Assembly: GCA_037954235.1 (NCBI GenBank)
Contig: JBBMOA010000004.1
Coordinates: forward strand, 11,062,101-11,126,100
Source of the DNA: Aulostomus chinensis
Taxonomy: Eukaryota; Chordata; Actinopteri; Syngnathiformes; Aulostomidae
Length of the DNA: 64,000 nucleotides
Direction of reading: 5' to 3'
Both the position numbers and the translations under genes were made by a program. Position 1 is the first letter of the stretch; each line of letters starts with the position of its first letter. The notes under the pieces are model-generated. The model did not search any database, was not told the origin of the DNA, and saw only the letters and a list, made by a program, of their open reading frames with translations. Below are positions 10,378 through 24,434 of the stretch, piece by piece.

Positions 10378-13300
10378 GCAATAAACACGTTCCACTTGAG
10401 TATGTAGCAATCACAGGCGAAGAACAGTCTGATAGTTTGACTGCTGACAGACACCAGCTACTGTGGCTGTGACGTTTCTGCAGAGCTGCTTCACAGCTGT
10501 TACACTGGATGATTGTCTTTATTATTGTTGTTGTTGCTTCCTAACTGTCTGACTGCTCTCGGCCTGTGTTCAGCTCCCTCCTCTCAGTCCGTCAGTGAGC
10601 TGCGGTGAAGGCAACAGGCAGTGGTTGATGATGGTCACCTCATGGAGTTTGTGAAGCACCACCCGTTTGCTTTTTTTGACTGCAGACTCCAATGCTGCTG
10701 GTCCTCACAAAACAGGTTTTTTCCTCAGCTGACTTGCAGAGGTCCTCCATCTTTGCTGTGGTGGAGTTGACACACCTCAGATATTTACTGCTGCAGTTTA
10801 AAGACTGTTGACAGTTTGTGCGTAGTGGAAATCACAAGTTTATTTCCAAAACATCTGAGCAAAAGTGTCTGCTCTGACATGAACGCTTGCGTCTCCAAAT
10901 GGAACGTTGCTGGATTCTTCATGGTTTTGTGTCCGTGTGCCAAATCCATTCTAAGATCCTGCGGTCACCTGAAGATGGAAATCACCAGTTCAGCTGCACC
11001 AACCAAATATTCCTGCTCGTGATTTCGGTGTTGATTTCTCAGCTGTGGGCGTGGCCTCAGGGCTCAGCGGCAGCACAGCTCCCAGCAGGTCTCCTCCGTC
11101 TCAGCCGATGTTTGCTGCGCTTCGTTTGTTTGTTGCTTTGTGATGTGACGTACATAAAGTAGAGCCAGATGGACTCTCAGGTCCAGACTGCTGCACAGCA
11201 GACGCATGAAATCAGACCAAATCTGTTGTTTTCAGACTCCGCTGAGCAAAACCAGGAAGCTGATTGGAGATGCTGGGATGTCCTTCACAAACGCAGTGAG
11301 TTCATTCCTCCGTGTTCACTCTTTACGTCTCATCTGGGATTAGCTGAGGAAGAAAACGACCAGCCCGTCTCTCTCTCCGCCCCCCTAGTTTGTGGCTAGT
11401 CCGTTGTGCTGTCCCAGCCGTGCCAGCATCCTGACGGGGAAATATCCCCACAACCACCACGTCATCAACAACACGTTAGAGGGGAACTGCAGCAGTGTGG
11501 CGTGGCAGAAGAGTGAGGAGGCCCACACCTTCCCCACGCTGCTGAAGAGCTACGCCGGCTATCAGACCTTCTTCGCTGGAAAATACCTCAACCAGGTAGG
11601 AGTTAACCCTTCTTGTTTATGCTACATCAGTAGGTGAACCCTCAGTTTTCTGAGGGATGTAAGTTTGAAATTCTTCTAAAGGTCATGAAAGGCTGTGGTG
11701 ATGTTGACATGAGCTTATTATTGAGAAAAGGAGTGGGACATCCTGTGATTGATCAGACTTCTGTGGAATTCGCCAGAGGACCGAGGCCTCAGGATGCTGA
11801 CTCATACAGGCCGAGGCCTCGGATCCGCAGCAGTGTATCAGTAGTTCTCTAGAAACTCATGGCGTAAACGTCAGGATTGGTGTCACTGATGGTGGTTTGC
11901 CAAAGGTGGAAACAGTCACAGGCTCTGAAGTCACATCATTCATCACCTGACAGAGTTGCAGCTCCCCCAGCCTCTTCTTGACCAAACTTAGCATGAAAAG
12001 GGCTTCAGTCTGTTTTCCCATTTCCAAAGACGAGAACACACAAGTTCCTACACCCACCAAAACCCTACCAGCAAATGTTTTGGGGTTACAACGAGCTTAG
12101 CTCGGTCACCTTCGAGCTCACTCGTGCACCTGCAGGCAAACGGAGCTGTGAACAGCAAGCGAGCAACACAACCACTGATGTTGTTTATCTGCTGAGCGCT
12201 GACTTGGCAGTTCTACTGAGATGAGAAAAGTCTGAGGTTGACTTGAAAGACGGGAGCACAAGTCAAAGTCAACGGAGCAAGAAAATGGTTGCAGCAGCAC
12301 GACATCATCGGCCTCACCGGAACGTCTCATTGGATCAGTTTGTGCTGTTAACTGGTTGAACTGGGCGGGGCCACGTCTTCCTCCTGTCATGATGAACTGA
12401 AGGCGGACTGACGAGCTCTCGATCACCTTCTGAAGGGGATTGCGGGCCGGCTCAGACCCGCCGCTGGCTGGTTAGCATGCTAACTTGGGTATGTGCCTGC
12501 AGCACAGAGCGTAGATGTACGATGTTACACTGTCACCTCCGCCACAGGTCTGCTGGTAGTTGTAGTCCATTTGAAGATTTTTAACTGAAATGCTGACTCA
12601 GCACTTCTCAAGCTGTGATGTGATGTGTTTCAGTACGGCCACTCGGAGGCTGGTGGCGTGGAGCACGTCCCCCCCGGCTGGAGCTACTGGGTCGGACTGG
12701 TAAGATGAAGCCGCTCTTGGAGGTGGAATTCAAGCAACTTGTTCAAGCTTAAAAATCTAAAGATGCGCTTCTCCATTTGCTCTAAACTGCTGATATTTTT
12801 CACAGGGAGGCGATGAATCATGTGACCGACAGTCTCATTTAGTCTTTTAAAGCCTGTTTGATGTTTTGGAGCAGATTAGACTTTTATTGGTCTGACGTGT
12901 GGAATCCAGCTGGACCACACCAGCAAACGTCCCGTCAGCCTCGCAGCCCGGACTTCTCGCTGAGGCTTGGACGCCTTTCAAAACACAAAGCTCTTCTAAA
13001 TGCTGCTGTCCGAGGTGAAAACTTCAAATAATCCCAGAATGAAACCGAACGTTGACGGCTGTTGCCTCCGAAAAGCTCACTTCCATCCCTGTTGCTGGTT
13101 GCGTTTCTGGTCGCGGGGATTTGAGGTGAGGATCTTAGAGTTCTCATCATGTGACAGCCAGCTCGCCACCGAGGGGGCCCGACTAATAAATCTACTGAAA
13201 TTAGATTTTTGTAGATTTACCGAGGGGACATCAGCTGATTACTGAGGTCGTTTACTGAGGTCGCTCCCAGAACACGACTGCAGACCCGCTTATCTTGACT

Positions 13301-16300
13301 GATTACAGAACAAACACAAAAGTCAAAACTGCTCATGACCTCACGAAGTCGGAGGTCATGTGACCTCCTGCAGAAACACCTTGGTTCCTGGTTTGATCTC
13401 TCGTTGTTTAATGGGCTGAACCCGAAAGCTGAAGGCGTTTTAGGAAGACAGCACAAATAGATTCTCAAAGATAAACGCGATCAGCCAAAAGCTGACGTTG
13501 GGTCAGGTGTGACGCCTCAGCTCACGCGGTCCTGATACATTTAGTCAAAGATTTGAGACGCATTTTTCTAAGAGGACCGTAGTGAATCAGGGGTCTGTGA
13601 CTAGGAAGGTGCAGATTCCTGGAGGTCCACGTGCAAAACGTCGAGCTTTTCCACCGTGAAATCCTTCCTCAAATCAGAAATCGTGACAAGAGGCTTCACT
13701 CAGTCAGGGTTGGATTTGAAGTTGCAACAGAGTCACAGAGTCAAGTCACCGTCAGGAGGTTTCAGAAGTGAGGAACTTTCACGTGCCAGCCTGTCCTCGA
13801 TGAAGGCTTGCGTGTGGGAGTTCGTAGCCTCGACATGACGAACATAAACGTTAGAACGATTGCTGTTCTCCTCGCAGGAAAAGAACTCGAAGTACTACAA
13901 CTACACTCTGTCAGTGAACGGGAAGCCTCAGAAACACGGAGCCAACTACAGCCAGGACTACCTGACCGACGTGCTGGTGAGACCCTCAGGGACGCCCTCC
14001 GCACATTTGTAGGCAGAAGTGGCTTTGAAGTGTGAAATTTACTGTTGGGAATCCACCTGAAATCCCTCTGAAGGCTCTGACCCGCGCAGACGGGACTGAC
14101 GCTCGCTCTCTGTCTCTCAGGCCAACATGTCTCTGGACTTCCTGCAGTATAAATCCAACTACCTGCCGTTCTTCATGATGGTGTCTACGCCGGCTCCCCA
14201 CTCCCCCTGGACAGCAGCTCCTCAGTACCAGGACAGCTTCAATAGCACCAAAGCTCCCAGAGATCCCAACTTCAACATCCACGGGAAGGTGGGACGTCCC
14301 TCCGCTCAGCCCTCCTGGGACTGTTGAGTACAGGCTGGACTGTGTAAGAAGTGGGCGTGTCTTTCAGGTGGCTTAAAACTGCAGTTCTGATGTCGCCACA
14401 GGCTGTTTTCATCTTCCAGTAAATGAAAAAGCAGGATGAACTCCAGGGTTTGTCTGAAGCTCCAAGCCCCTGAAGTGCATTTCTGGTTGCCAAATATAAA
14501 CTCTTGTCAAACGATTCTGAAAAGACGCATCCGCCCCCGTGGGTTTGATGTCCCCATGTCACTGCGCGTTTGTCCATTTTTCCCATGAATTGTGGCATGG
14601 TGTTTCCTGAGGCATTTGTTTACAGAAAAAAAAATTGGACTTCCTGGTTTCTTGAGAAATCTGGTGTCGCACGCCGTAGCACATTTGTCTTGTGTCACGT
14701 TTGGATTCGGCCCAGGAGGTTCAAACGTACACAGACCAGCAGGGCGACGCTCTGCTTCTCTTCCACAGTCCAGCTTGATGTTTGTCTTCAGCCTAAACAT
14801 GGACCCAGTTTGTCAGGAGGACTTTGTCTCATCTGTCCGTCTGTCTGTCCTCAGGACAAACACTGGTTGATCCGACAGGCTAAGACGCCCATGAGCAACA
14901 CGTCTGTTCAGTTCCTGGATGATGCCTTCAAGAACCGGTGGGTCTCTCCTTCTCCTCCATCCTTGGAGTCCTGGCTCTTGTGCTTTTATGACCACTATTG
15001 ATCCTTGAGTCTCCAGATCAGCACGTCCGTCGTCAGGCTAAACTTGGTTTACCAACATGTTGACAGTTGCAGTTGTTCATTCTGACCTGCAGGTGGCGAA
15101 CACTCCTGTCAGTGGACGACCTGGTGGAGAAGCTGGTGAAGAGGTTGGAGGACCGAGGCGAGCTGGACAACACCTACATCTTCTTCACCTCTGACAACGG
15201 CTACCACACGGGTAGGTTGCTAAGCGACGGAGGGAACATTCGCTGCTTACAGCCTGTCACTTTGGACGCCCCCCCCCCCTCTCTGTCTCCAACTTCCTCC
15301 TCTTTTTCTTTCAGGTCAGTTCTCGCTTCCTCTGGACAAAAGGCAGCTGTATGAGTTCGACATCCGAGTTCCTCTTATGGTCAGAGGACCCAACATCAAA
15401 CCCAACCAGACCAGCCAGGTACACACACATACACCTGCTCCACCCTGAGTCATGTGAGCAGGACGTCTCAGCATCAGGAGCAACTCTCCTACGACATCTG
15501 AGGAAATGCTTCAACCCGAGTTACAGTCTCACGAGACTGTCAGCTGGTTGGGAGTTGAACCTTTTTAAAAAAATGTGTGATTTATGAGCTGATAGTTACA
15601 AAATATCAGAGACAGAAGTTGGAGACGGCAGCGCCACATGAATGTGAGGTTGCAGGAAAAGCAAACGAAAGCAGCTTCAAATTAAAAGTGGTCAAAGTCA
15701 AAACCCTGCTTTTCAGGTGCTGGTGGCGAACGTGGACCTCGGCCCGACCATCCTTGACATCGCCGGTTACAACGTCAACAAAACCCAGATGGACGGCATG
15801 TCCTTCCTGCCCGTTATGGTGAGGAAATGTTTTCTCTCTCTAATCCAAAACTTCATTTCCATAATTTAAGCATCGGAGCGAGGAGGGACAGCTGTGGTCT
15901 GGACAGCAGCACCAGCGAGTGCCTTTGTGAGACAGAATTCTCCTTCAGACTCCAGAACCCTGAAACTTGAAACCTCCATGAGTTTCTCCTCAACTTTTCC
16001 CCTCCGTCATCAGGACGACGCTCGTGCTCTGAGCTCATAGTCGGCACGTTTGTGTGTCACCAGGAAGGAAAAGTGAACAGCAGCAGTTGGAGAACCGACA
16101 TCCTGGTCGAGTACGAAGGAGAGGGGCACAACATCTCCGACCCCTCTTGTCCTCTGCTGGGACCTGGCGTGTCGGTGAGAACAAGTCAGACTACGACGTT
16201 GGGAATTTTACTGCGGAATAAAAAGACTTAAAACACTTAGGAACACATTTGGCCTCGTTCTTCCAAATGTTTTTCTGCACAAATTTGCTCTGGAGACTTT

Positions 16301-17109
16301 TTCAGCCCTGGATTTGGTCTCACAGACACAAAAGAAAACCTGAAACTCCGTCCAGTGTTGGGCGTAATATTGACAAAGGCTAAGATCTCAGACACACCAA
16401 CAAATCTTAATCTAGCAAATGAACTTGTATGTTAATGAGGCTTTTATTCACCAGCTTATTTGACAGGGACACTTCAACCCGTGAAGAGTAGATGAGACTT
16501 GTAGCTCCGAGTCCTCGTCCTGCTCAGGCAATAAATGCAACAAGAACTATCAAAACAACAGTTTTAATAAAGATGTGACGTCTTTGTGTCCTGTTAGGAG
16601 TGTTTCCCAGATTGTGTTTGCGAGGACTCCTTCAACAACACCTACGCCTGTGTGCGCACCATCGCCCCCTCTGCCAACCTGCAGTACTGCGAGTTTGATG
16701 ACAATGAGGTACAGAGCACCGCTCATCCGGTGGTCACCAGTCATTCCAGGATGTCGGGTCTTATTCACCGACGCACGTGTCTCCTGCAGGTGTTCGTAGA
16801 AGTCTATAATGTGACCGCGGACCCGTTCCAGCTGACCAACATCGCAAAGACCATCGACCAGGAAGTCCTGGAGAAGATGAATCATCGGCTGATGATGCTG
16901 CAGTCCTGCTCCGGACCGTCGTGTCGGACGCCAGGCGTCTACGACCCGAGGTCTGTGCAGCGCCGCCATGTTGTTGTACCAAGTTTTACATTGAGAAATA
17001 AGAACCACTCATTCTGTCCTTTTTTGTCCGCAGGTATAAATTTGACCCCCGACAGATGTTCACCCGACACAGCTGGCGGCTCAGCCGACTCAGGCAAGCC
17101 CTGAAATAA
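9929..17109 (+). CDS. GNS: GNS, N-acetylglucosamine-6-sulfatase, complete
   Basis: Lysosomal sulfatase that removes 6-sulfate from N-acetylglucosamine in heparan and keratan sulfate; its loss causes Sanfilippo syndrome type D in humans. Exons: 9929-10081, 11236-11295, 11389-11595, 12634-12699, 13878-13976, 14121-14288, 14855-14937, 15093-15211, 15315-15418, 15717-15818, 16064-16174, 16598-16708, 16790-16950, 17034-17109. They join in phase to 539 residues (human 552). Residues 1-28 form a signal peptide. ILTDDLD at 39-45 has the metal-binding Asp pair. Cys78 in CCPSR is the formylglycine (CxPxR) catalytic site. KYPHNHH, PAPHSPWTAAPQYQ, FTSDNGYHTGQFSLP and RLMMLQSCSGP are also typical of GNS. 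All key residues are kept and no stop interrupts it. The start has purines upstream (AAAAATGG). The introns are short except intron 1, which carries a (CG)n(CA)n tract. Confidence 0.97.
10295..10377. repeat. Poly-C, (CG)n and (CA)n compound microsatellite
   Basis: A C run, a CG run of about 15 bp and then a CA run of about 58 bp follow one another in GNS intron 1. Alternating CG/CA tracts can adopt Z-DNA, a general property of such sequences that was not tested here. Confidence 0.95.
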
Positions 17110-19345
17110 TGAAGGGTGAGGAAGAAGGGCTGCATCTTGATTTATACTCAGCCTTTCCTGCTGTTGTTGCCTTATTTTCGGCCCGTGAGCCAGTCTCTTT
17201 CACACACGGATGGAGAAGGGATGGACTGGGATCGTATTATGGGAATAGGTGGGTTGCCATGGAGATGGGAAGCCTCTCTCGATGCGGCATCCATCTTTAA
17301 ACCTTGAAGTTTGAGCCAGTGTTCTGTGAGTTCGTCAGTGGTTGAGCCAAATTAGCATCATTTATGTACTTTTACTCACATGACATTAAAGTGTTCCTCC
17401 ACCCATTAAGTATAATTTGCCTTGTAATGATTGACAGGTGGGTGTCGCACGCACACAGCTGTGCTGCCAGGTGACTGCAGAAGACTGAAGGCGTTAGCCA
17501 CACACAGTTAGCTTGAAGCTAAAGGGAACCCGACTACTAACAACAGCCCAACTGCCTGTTAACAAGCTCTCAAACGCATCATCCAGCACTGGAACGCGTG
17601 TGGTTCCTCGCCATCTCCTGCCCACACCCACGCGCTGCTCACTTTTTGGGTGAAGTAACACTTTAATTCTATTTGTGCGTTGAATATCTCCTTCGTCAGC
17701 CGTGATATCTGTTCAATCATGCGGGGGGAATGTAACAGTGGCCCAATTTACATAAATTAATGTCTATATGGCATCATATCAAGGACCAAACTGGTTCTCA
17801 AAACCTTTATTGACATTTCTGACAACACAATTCTTGGTTGGACTGCAGTGATTCGTCCACTACTGGGGTTTAGACTGAAATGAACCATAAACACCTCAGT
17901 AGCAGCACTGCAACTCAGACCACGACCAGAATGTCAACAAGGGAACCAACATCAGTCATTTATGTGGACGGTGATCTTCTGATGTGTGAGAACATCGTTT
18001 TAGCATAAAACTGTCAAAAAGAAAGCAACAGTATCGAGTCAATGATCAACTCATTCACAAACTGAATTAGCTCGTTCATCAAGTCATCTGTCAGGTTCCT
18101 GCTGTCTCCTTCCCCAGTCTCAGAATATTAACTTCAGTGTTTCATGCAGCTACAGAGCGGTGCAGGGTATGATTGCAGCCCAACGTTAGCATCGTTAGCA
18201 CCTCCATGGTTTCCCTCCACCTCAAGTCAATGAGATTTTAACTTTGAGTTGTAGCCGTCTGCCCCAGTAAAAAGCTGTGGCGAACACAAGTTTGTAGACC
18301 TGTGCATTTTGTGTTGCACTCGTGATTTTTAAGGCGTAACTAACCCGCTATCGCTAATAGTACAAAGCTAACGTTATGCTAAGAGCGAAGGACACCACGG
18401 ATGCATGATGTCACCACAAGCTTCACCTGACACCCAACGTTGGCAACAACTTTGTTGAGTTTAAATTAGACAAAAAGCACTGAAACTCAGAAGAAGGAAA
18501 CGTTCAAATATCAAGTTCTTGTGATTCAGACGTCGTTTCTGGGACTACAACCTGCTGACTTAGACCAGGGAACGGCGCGTTCGATTTCTGGCTCATTCCT
18601 GCCCTGCTCTGTTTAGCCTGTTGTAATCGAGTTCATTCAGGTTTTCAAATTGCTGTCAAATCTTTCTGGCTTTATTTATTCCTTCAAAGCCTGGAACCGC
18701 TGCTCACGTTCCTGTTTGAACAGGTTCTAAGGAGCTAAACTGGCGCTCCGGCACTGCTCACGTGGTTTATTACAGCTTCCTTTAAAAGACTGGGAAATTT
18801 AACAGAACAAGAGATGCCTGCTTTCCCCCTGCAGGTTTGATTACGCACATCAAAACACTGAATCAGTTCCTCCTCCTGCAAAGCATGAACGCAGATGCAC
18901 GGGTAGAAAATGAGCCTCCTGCCCGCCAGCGGTCGGCAGACTCAAGTTTTGTGCGCAGCCTGTTGGACAACCGTCGACACCTTCGCAGCACGTAACGTTA
19001 CAACATTCGCCTCGTTTACTGAAGGCAACACGTGAGTCGCTGCCAGCCAGCATCCGACTGCTGCGCTGCTGCTGCTTGTTCTTGGGTAACGGCATCGCTC
19101 AGCTCGTCCTTCCTCTCTAGTCGCTTCGTTCTGCGCCACAAACTCGACTGAGTCCAAGTGAGGTTCGAGTCCTGCACTTCTCAGGACTCTGCATCCATCT
19201 TTCTTTCTCCTTTTTTTTTAAGTCAATCATTGTTCCCCATCACTGATGCACTTTCTGATCTGTTGTTTGTTTTGATGATGATGGTTATGATGTGTTTTTG
19301 TTGGCTTGTGTTTTTGTCCAAATAAAAATATTCACAGTATCAACA
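17110..19345 (+). other. GNS 3' UTR (predicted)
   Basis: No further open frame of note follows the GNS stop. An ATTAAA at 17385-17390 could give a short UTR of about 0.3 kb. A canonical AATAAA at 19321-19326, preceded by T/G-rich DNA, could give a long one of about 2.2 kb. Mammalian GNS also has a long 3' UTR, which favours use of the distal site. The end is inferred. Confidence 0.55.
19321..19326 (+). terminator. Distal polyadenylation signal of GNS (AATAAA)
   Basis: This is a canonical AATAAA hexamer 2.2 kb after the stop, in the right orientation and before the convergent APMAP-like gene. T- and G-rich stretches surround it. Confidence 0.5.
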
Positions 19346-20215
19346 GAAGTTGGTTCAGCGCCGATACTTTGACTTTAGAGGGGAAGAATTATTTTCCTCC
19401 CTTTTAATGTTCAGGTTCTCCTTTCATGAACTCCAGCATGCAAACACCAGACACTCCCATTTGTTTCAAGGTCTCATTTTAGGTGTAACACATGAACCCG
19501 AACCCACAGAACCGTGAGCTGTCAGTCCCATTTAGTGATGTAGAGAAACTTAGTACATCAATACGAACATTGTATTTAGTGTATTTAATACATACAAAGT
19601 TAAAAACAGATATAGAACTCGCTTAAACAGTAGTGTTACATTCTCCGTTTCCATTTTTTGTAAAAAAAACCTCCACAGTTAATTTATAATTCTTATCAGA
19701 TAAATTACACAACAACGGCCAGGAACAGTACCTCTGCTGCAGCGACGGGATGAAGCCAATCCAAGACCAAACTAATTATTCTCTGATAAACCAGGAGGTG
19801 AATCAAAAAGATGCAGAAGTGTGTGTGTTGACGCTGATTTTCCGTCGGAGGGAATCTCTGCTGCGGCCGGCGCGTCGCCATCTTGTGCAAAAAACAGCTT
19901 TGAAGACGATTAAAAGTTTAACGACATCGGTGAACAGAGAAAATGGCTCATGTCAGGTAGTAAAGTTCTATCGTTTACATCTGTGATGCGCACACACACA
20001 CACACACACACACACGTATACATTATATATGTGTGTGTGTGTGTGTGCGTATTCAACTATTTTAAGTCTTGGGTGAGCTTCACTTTAATTCCATCCGTCC
20101 GTTTCTATCTCAGTAGGTTTGACATCGACTTCTTCAACTCAACGCTCGTGAAATGAACTGGTGACATCACACACCTGCGATGTTCCACCTGTGTGTTCCG
20201 TCCCCCCTCCCCCCC
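19346..20215. other. Convergent intergenic gap between GNS and the APMAP-like gene
   Basis: Both genes end into this 0.87-kb stretch. It includes the 3' UTR of the APMAP-like gene; ATTAAA hexamers on the minus strand at 20084-20089 and 19584-19589 are possible poly(A) signals. It also holds a CA/TG palindrome at 19988-20050. No gene is seen. Confidence 0.5.
19988..20050. repeat. Palindromic (CA)n...(TG)n tract
   Basis: A CA run (from about 19990) is followed by GTATACATTATATATG and then a TG run to about 20048, flanked by GCG on the left and GCGT on the right. The two arms are reverse complements, so the tract could form a hairpin or cruciform. It probably lies in the 3' UTR or 3' flank of the APMAP-like gene. 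Confidence 0.9.
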
Positions 20216-21198
20216 TCAGCTCTCCCATCCCTCCAGGATGGCCAGGAACGGCAGGTCGGTGCTGCCCAGGTAGGTCCTCCCTCGGTGCTGGAACACGTCG
20301 CTGATGGCCCACGTCAGCCGGCCCTCGGGGTCGTGCAGCGTTCCCACCAGCTCTCCGTCCGCTCCCAGTTCCAGGACCAGAGCGTAGCGCGGCAGCAGCA
20401 GGTTGTACCAGCTCAGCGGGATCACCTGGGGGCACGGTTCCCGTTACAACCACGCAGAACCCATCACACCAGAGTCTCCATCAGTTACACAACAAACACA
20501 AGCTTTACGACGCAGGAGGACGTTTCAGTCACAAGTTCTGTCAGCAGGAAGCCTCGTCCGGTTCTTTAGCCAAGTTACCGCTTCACACCTGCAGGACACT
20601 GGAAATTCAAGAGGCTTGCATTGATTTGCTCCAAACATACGGAAAAAAAAAAAATCCCTGTTTGTTATCTGACATCAGGTTGCTTGAATCCATTTGAGAA
20701 TAATCGAGATCAGTGACATCAGCGAGCCGCGATACGCTGTTTTAACCAAAGCTTCCACTTGAGGCCTGCTGGAGTCTTGAGCTCATTGAAACTAGTTTTT
20801 AGACTTGACGTCACCTTCAGGCCAAACACTGAGACTTTCAGCACAATAGCTTTCTTCCAACAATGTTCAGACACGTGGAACTGGAACACGCCACCAGGAA
20901 GGATCGAGCAGGTAAACGCTGACTCAGCATATTGGTTTAACTTGGACTGAGTCACTGAGGAGGCGTTCAGGGTTTCAGGCTCTCTAAAACCGGTTCCAGA
21001 CCAGAGGCGGTGTCACGTCAGCCGCAGGCCGGAGCACCTCGACCCTCCGGAGGCAACATTGTTCTCACATCGTCATTTTCACACTTGTGAACACGGAAAT
21101 GAGTCACTGAGACGAAGCACATCTACAACTGTCGAGAGAAGATCCGTCAGCGACCTCAACTGGGATTTCCCAGAGTCCACTGGGAGTTCAGTTCTGCT

Positions 21199-21291
<93 letters not shown>

Positions 21292-21448
21292 AGTGGACAG
21301 TCAGTTGTGGCTGCTTGAGGGTCACGACCAGTTTTAGTGTTGGGGTTGGAATTAGACTCCGTGTAAGATTAAGATTTCAGTTCATCTCAGGTTAAAGGAA
21401 AGTTCTAGAGTGTGCATCCTGTCAATGAAGGTCCTCACAAAGATGTAT

Positions 21449-21508
<60 letters not shown>

Positions 21509-24388
21509 TCCTGTCAGATTTCACTCTGTTTAGTCTTGGTTCAGTCGGGGAACAAAGCTGGTTTTTCCTTCTCGGACTTCCAGCAGAAACTGATTAGCAC
21601 TCTAACAGATTTCCCTGAGCAGCAGTGCATCATGGGAAAGCAGATTTGAGGTTTGTGACTGAATCTGATGATAGCGTGAAGCTTTGGTTGATACTCATGA
21701 TTAAATGTTCACGTCATGGCAAAGAGTGAAAGCTCAGAATGCTAAGCTAAGCTAACTTTTACCACAAAAAAAAATCATAATAATCCACATCTTCTCCCCG
21801 CCGTGACCACACCCACCTTGGCCAGGAAGCGTTTGACACCTGGATACGGCGCAATCAAATCCAGGAAGGGAGGCAGGAACTTGCGGAAGCGCGGCGTCGT
21901 TATGCCAACCAGAAATGTTTTGTGGTCACTGCAGCGGATGTTGTCAGGGTAACCGATCATGTTGTCCATGAGGATCTCCTTGGTGCCTGCCTTGGCGCCT
22001 TTGAGCCAGTATCTGACAGCAAAGGGAGTGTGTCAGCTCGGTGTTCTAGCCTACCTGATGCTGCACTGACACGTGTGCGTCCGTGTGTGCGTGTACCTGA
22101 GAATGCGTCCGATGCTCGTCTCGGCCAGCAGCAGGAAGCTCTCGTCAGGCGACAGCGCGATGCCGTTGGGCATGTAGAGGGAATCCAGCAGCGTGGTCAC
22201 GCTTCCTGTCCGGGGGTCGTAGGACAGGAGGCGGCCGAGGCGGTTCAGCTCGATCACCTGGAGCAAGAAAAACTTCAAATCTCCTCAGAACTTCTTCTCA
22301 TGCACGTCGGGTGGCAGATTTGTAGTCGAAAGTTCAGGAAAAGAACTACAACAGGGAGTTTAGACGTGAGATGTAGCTGAAGTCATGTTGAGTAAAGCTA
22401 AGCTAGCTTAAGCACTTCGTTCAGCTTAAGTTCTGTTAGTCTTCAGTTAAATTGATCTTAATCTTCGTTATTTTAGCATTCAAGTCTGGATTAAAATTTT
22501 CTTTACTTTAATTCGGCTAAATTCATGTGAATTTAGCTGAACTTTAGCACTTCGGCTGAATTTAGCCTCATCTTTGTCGACTTAGTTTATGGGACGTTCA
22601 AATACTTCAGTGCTTCGCTGAAGCTCGGCGATCCTCTTCACTTCAAGTTCCATCTGAATGTGGTAACTTAGTGGAGTTAAAACGATTTGAGTTTGCAGTG
22701 AAGGACTTCCAGGTACTGCACTGAAATACACCAGAGTACCCAGGTGGGTATTTGGAAACTACATGCAGGAAATAATATTAGTACCGTAAATCCTGTTGGT
22801 GCGGGAGTGAACATAGTAGCAGTACTACGATCCCAACTGCACCTACCTCCCATTAACTGTACACACTTGAGATCTCTTGATCAGACCAACAGATCTGCTA
22901 TTAATTTGTAATCCCACCGGTGGGATCAACCCTCTTCACTCTAATCTCTGGTTTTCCTCCCGAGTTTACAAAGCAGCGCTGAAGTTTTTTAATCTTTCCC
23001 GCTGGGAGCTTCCTGGGAACGCTCGGGTTTTCAAGAGCAGATAATCCCGTCGGTCCTGGGAGCCACCGGGCCGGCGCAGAGATTCACTTCTGTTAATGGA
23101 CGCCATGGAAAATCTGCCTGCCAGGAGACAAAAGGCCTCGCTGTCCTCGCGTGTGTGGAGACATTTCTGCAGTTGCTTAGCAACGGTGAAAAAAACACAA
23201 CAGCCCCTCCACGGGCTGTGACTGCGTCCGCCGCGTCGCGCACCTGCGCTCGCTTGATTCACCTCTTTACTAGAAGATCACCTGACTTTTCCCTCAGTCT
23301 CACCTCCAGTTTGACGTGGCGACGCCCCCAGCGACTGGAGGAGTCGGTGAAATAAATGATTCCAGTCTGGGAGGAAATTTCCAGGCCGTTTAAAAAGGCG
23401 AATGGGACGCCATCGGCGCCTGGAGGGGAGGAAGAGAAGGACAGTGAGACAACGTGTTGCTGGTCACAACGGCGTGACAAGCGAGCGGCACCTTGGGAGT
23501 TCGCCAGGAGAAGAGTCTTCTCTCCGGTTTTGGGGTCGATGCTGTGAAGCCCGAAGTACGAGTCGGCGACGATCAGCTGACCGCGACGGTCCAGACGAAC
23601 GCCGTGAGGACGGCCGCACACGGGCTCGTAGTCTGGGCTGCTGCCTGCAGACGCAAACACAGACGAACCGAGCTCAGACCAAACGCTCAGGACGGGGCGG
23701 GAGATCGTTTCCTCCTCCTTCGCTGCTTCACTAGAACTGCTCTGGTTTCCTGGGAGGATGTGAACGCGTGGAGGCTGAGAGCCCGGAGGAAGGATCCTGG
23801 GCCCTGAACAAACAGAAGAACTGGACAAACCGCATTCTGGAAGGTTCTGGCCCATCTGGGTGATGAAGGTGAGGCTGTCATCGGGGCCGAGCCGCCATAA
23901 CTTCCCGTCCACCGTCCCCGTGTAAACGTTCCCTGGAAAACACATGTTCACACTTCAAGTCTTTATTAAGGAAGGTCACATGACCACATCAATGAACCAG
24001 AAACACTGATTAGGGGTTGCATGTGCAGTGTGACCTTTGACCTTTTTAGTTTAGAGACCCAGTGGACGTTTGCGCCCAAACTCCCTCCGTGTCCCAGGGA
24101 CTGTGCGTACATGAGACCTTGACCTTTGACCTCTTACTGTCAGAGTGTTTTCAGTTCTCCTTCCGATCCCGCTGGACGTTTGCGCCACGTTTGAAGAGAT
24201 TTCCTTGAGGCGTTCCTGAGAAATCCCGCCGAACAGGACGAGACAGACGGACGTGACAGACGGACGTCCTGACAACGCCGTTCCTTCGCAAGGATTTCTT
24301 CACCCAGCAGGAGAAACGGACTGAAGCTCTGAACCAGACAGGAAGGTCAAAGGTCAAGACTCCCCTGACAAGATGAGAGTCTGTCGCC

Positions 24389-24434
<46 letters not shown>

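Larger units (their letters stand above)
20426..21816. other. APMAP-like last intron
   Basis: This is mostly unique sequence. It contains a long (AC)n tract at 21201-21290 and a (GT)n tract at 21450-21500. No exon or mobile element is recognised. Confidence 0.6.

Noticed and set aside
24051..24275. Minus-strand open frames between APMAP-like exons 3 and 4
   Set aside because: They do not match the APMAP family, and the flanking exons join in phase without them.
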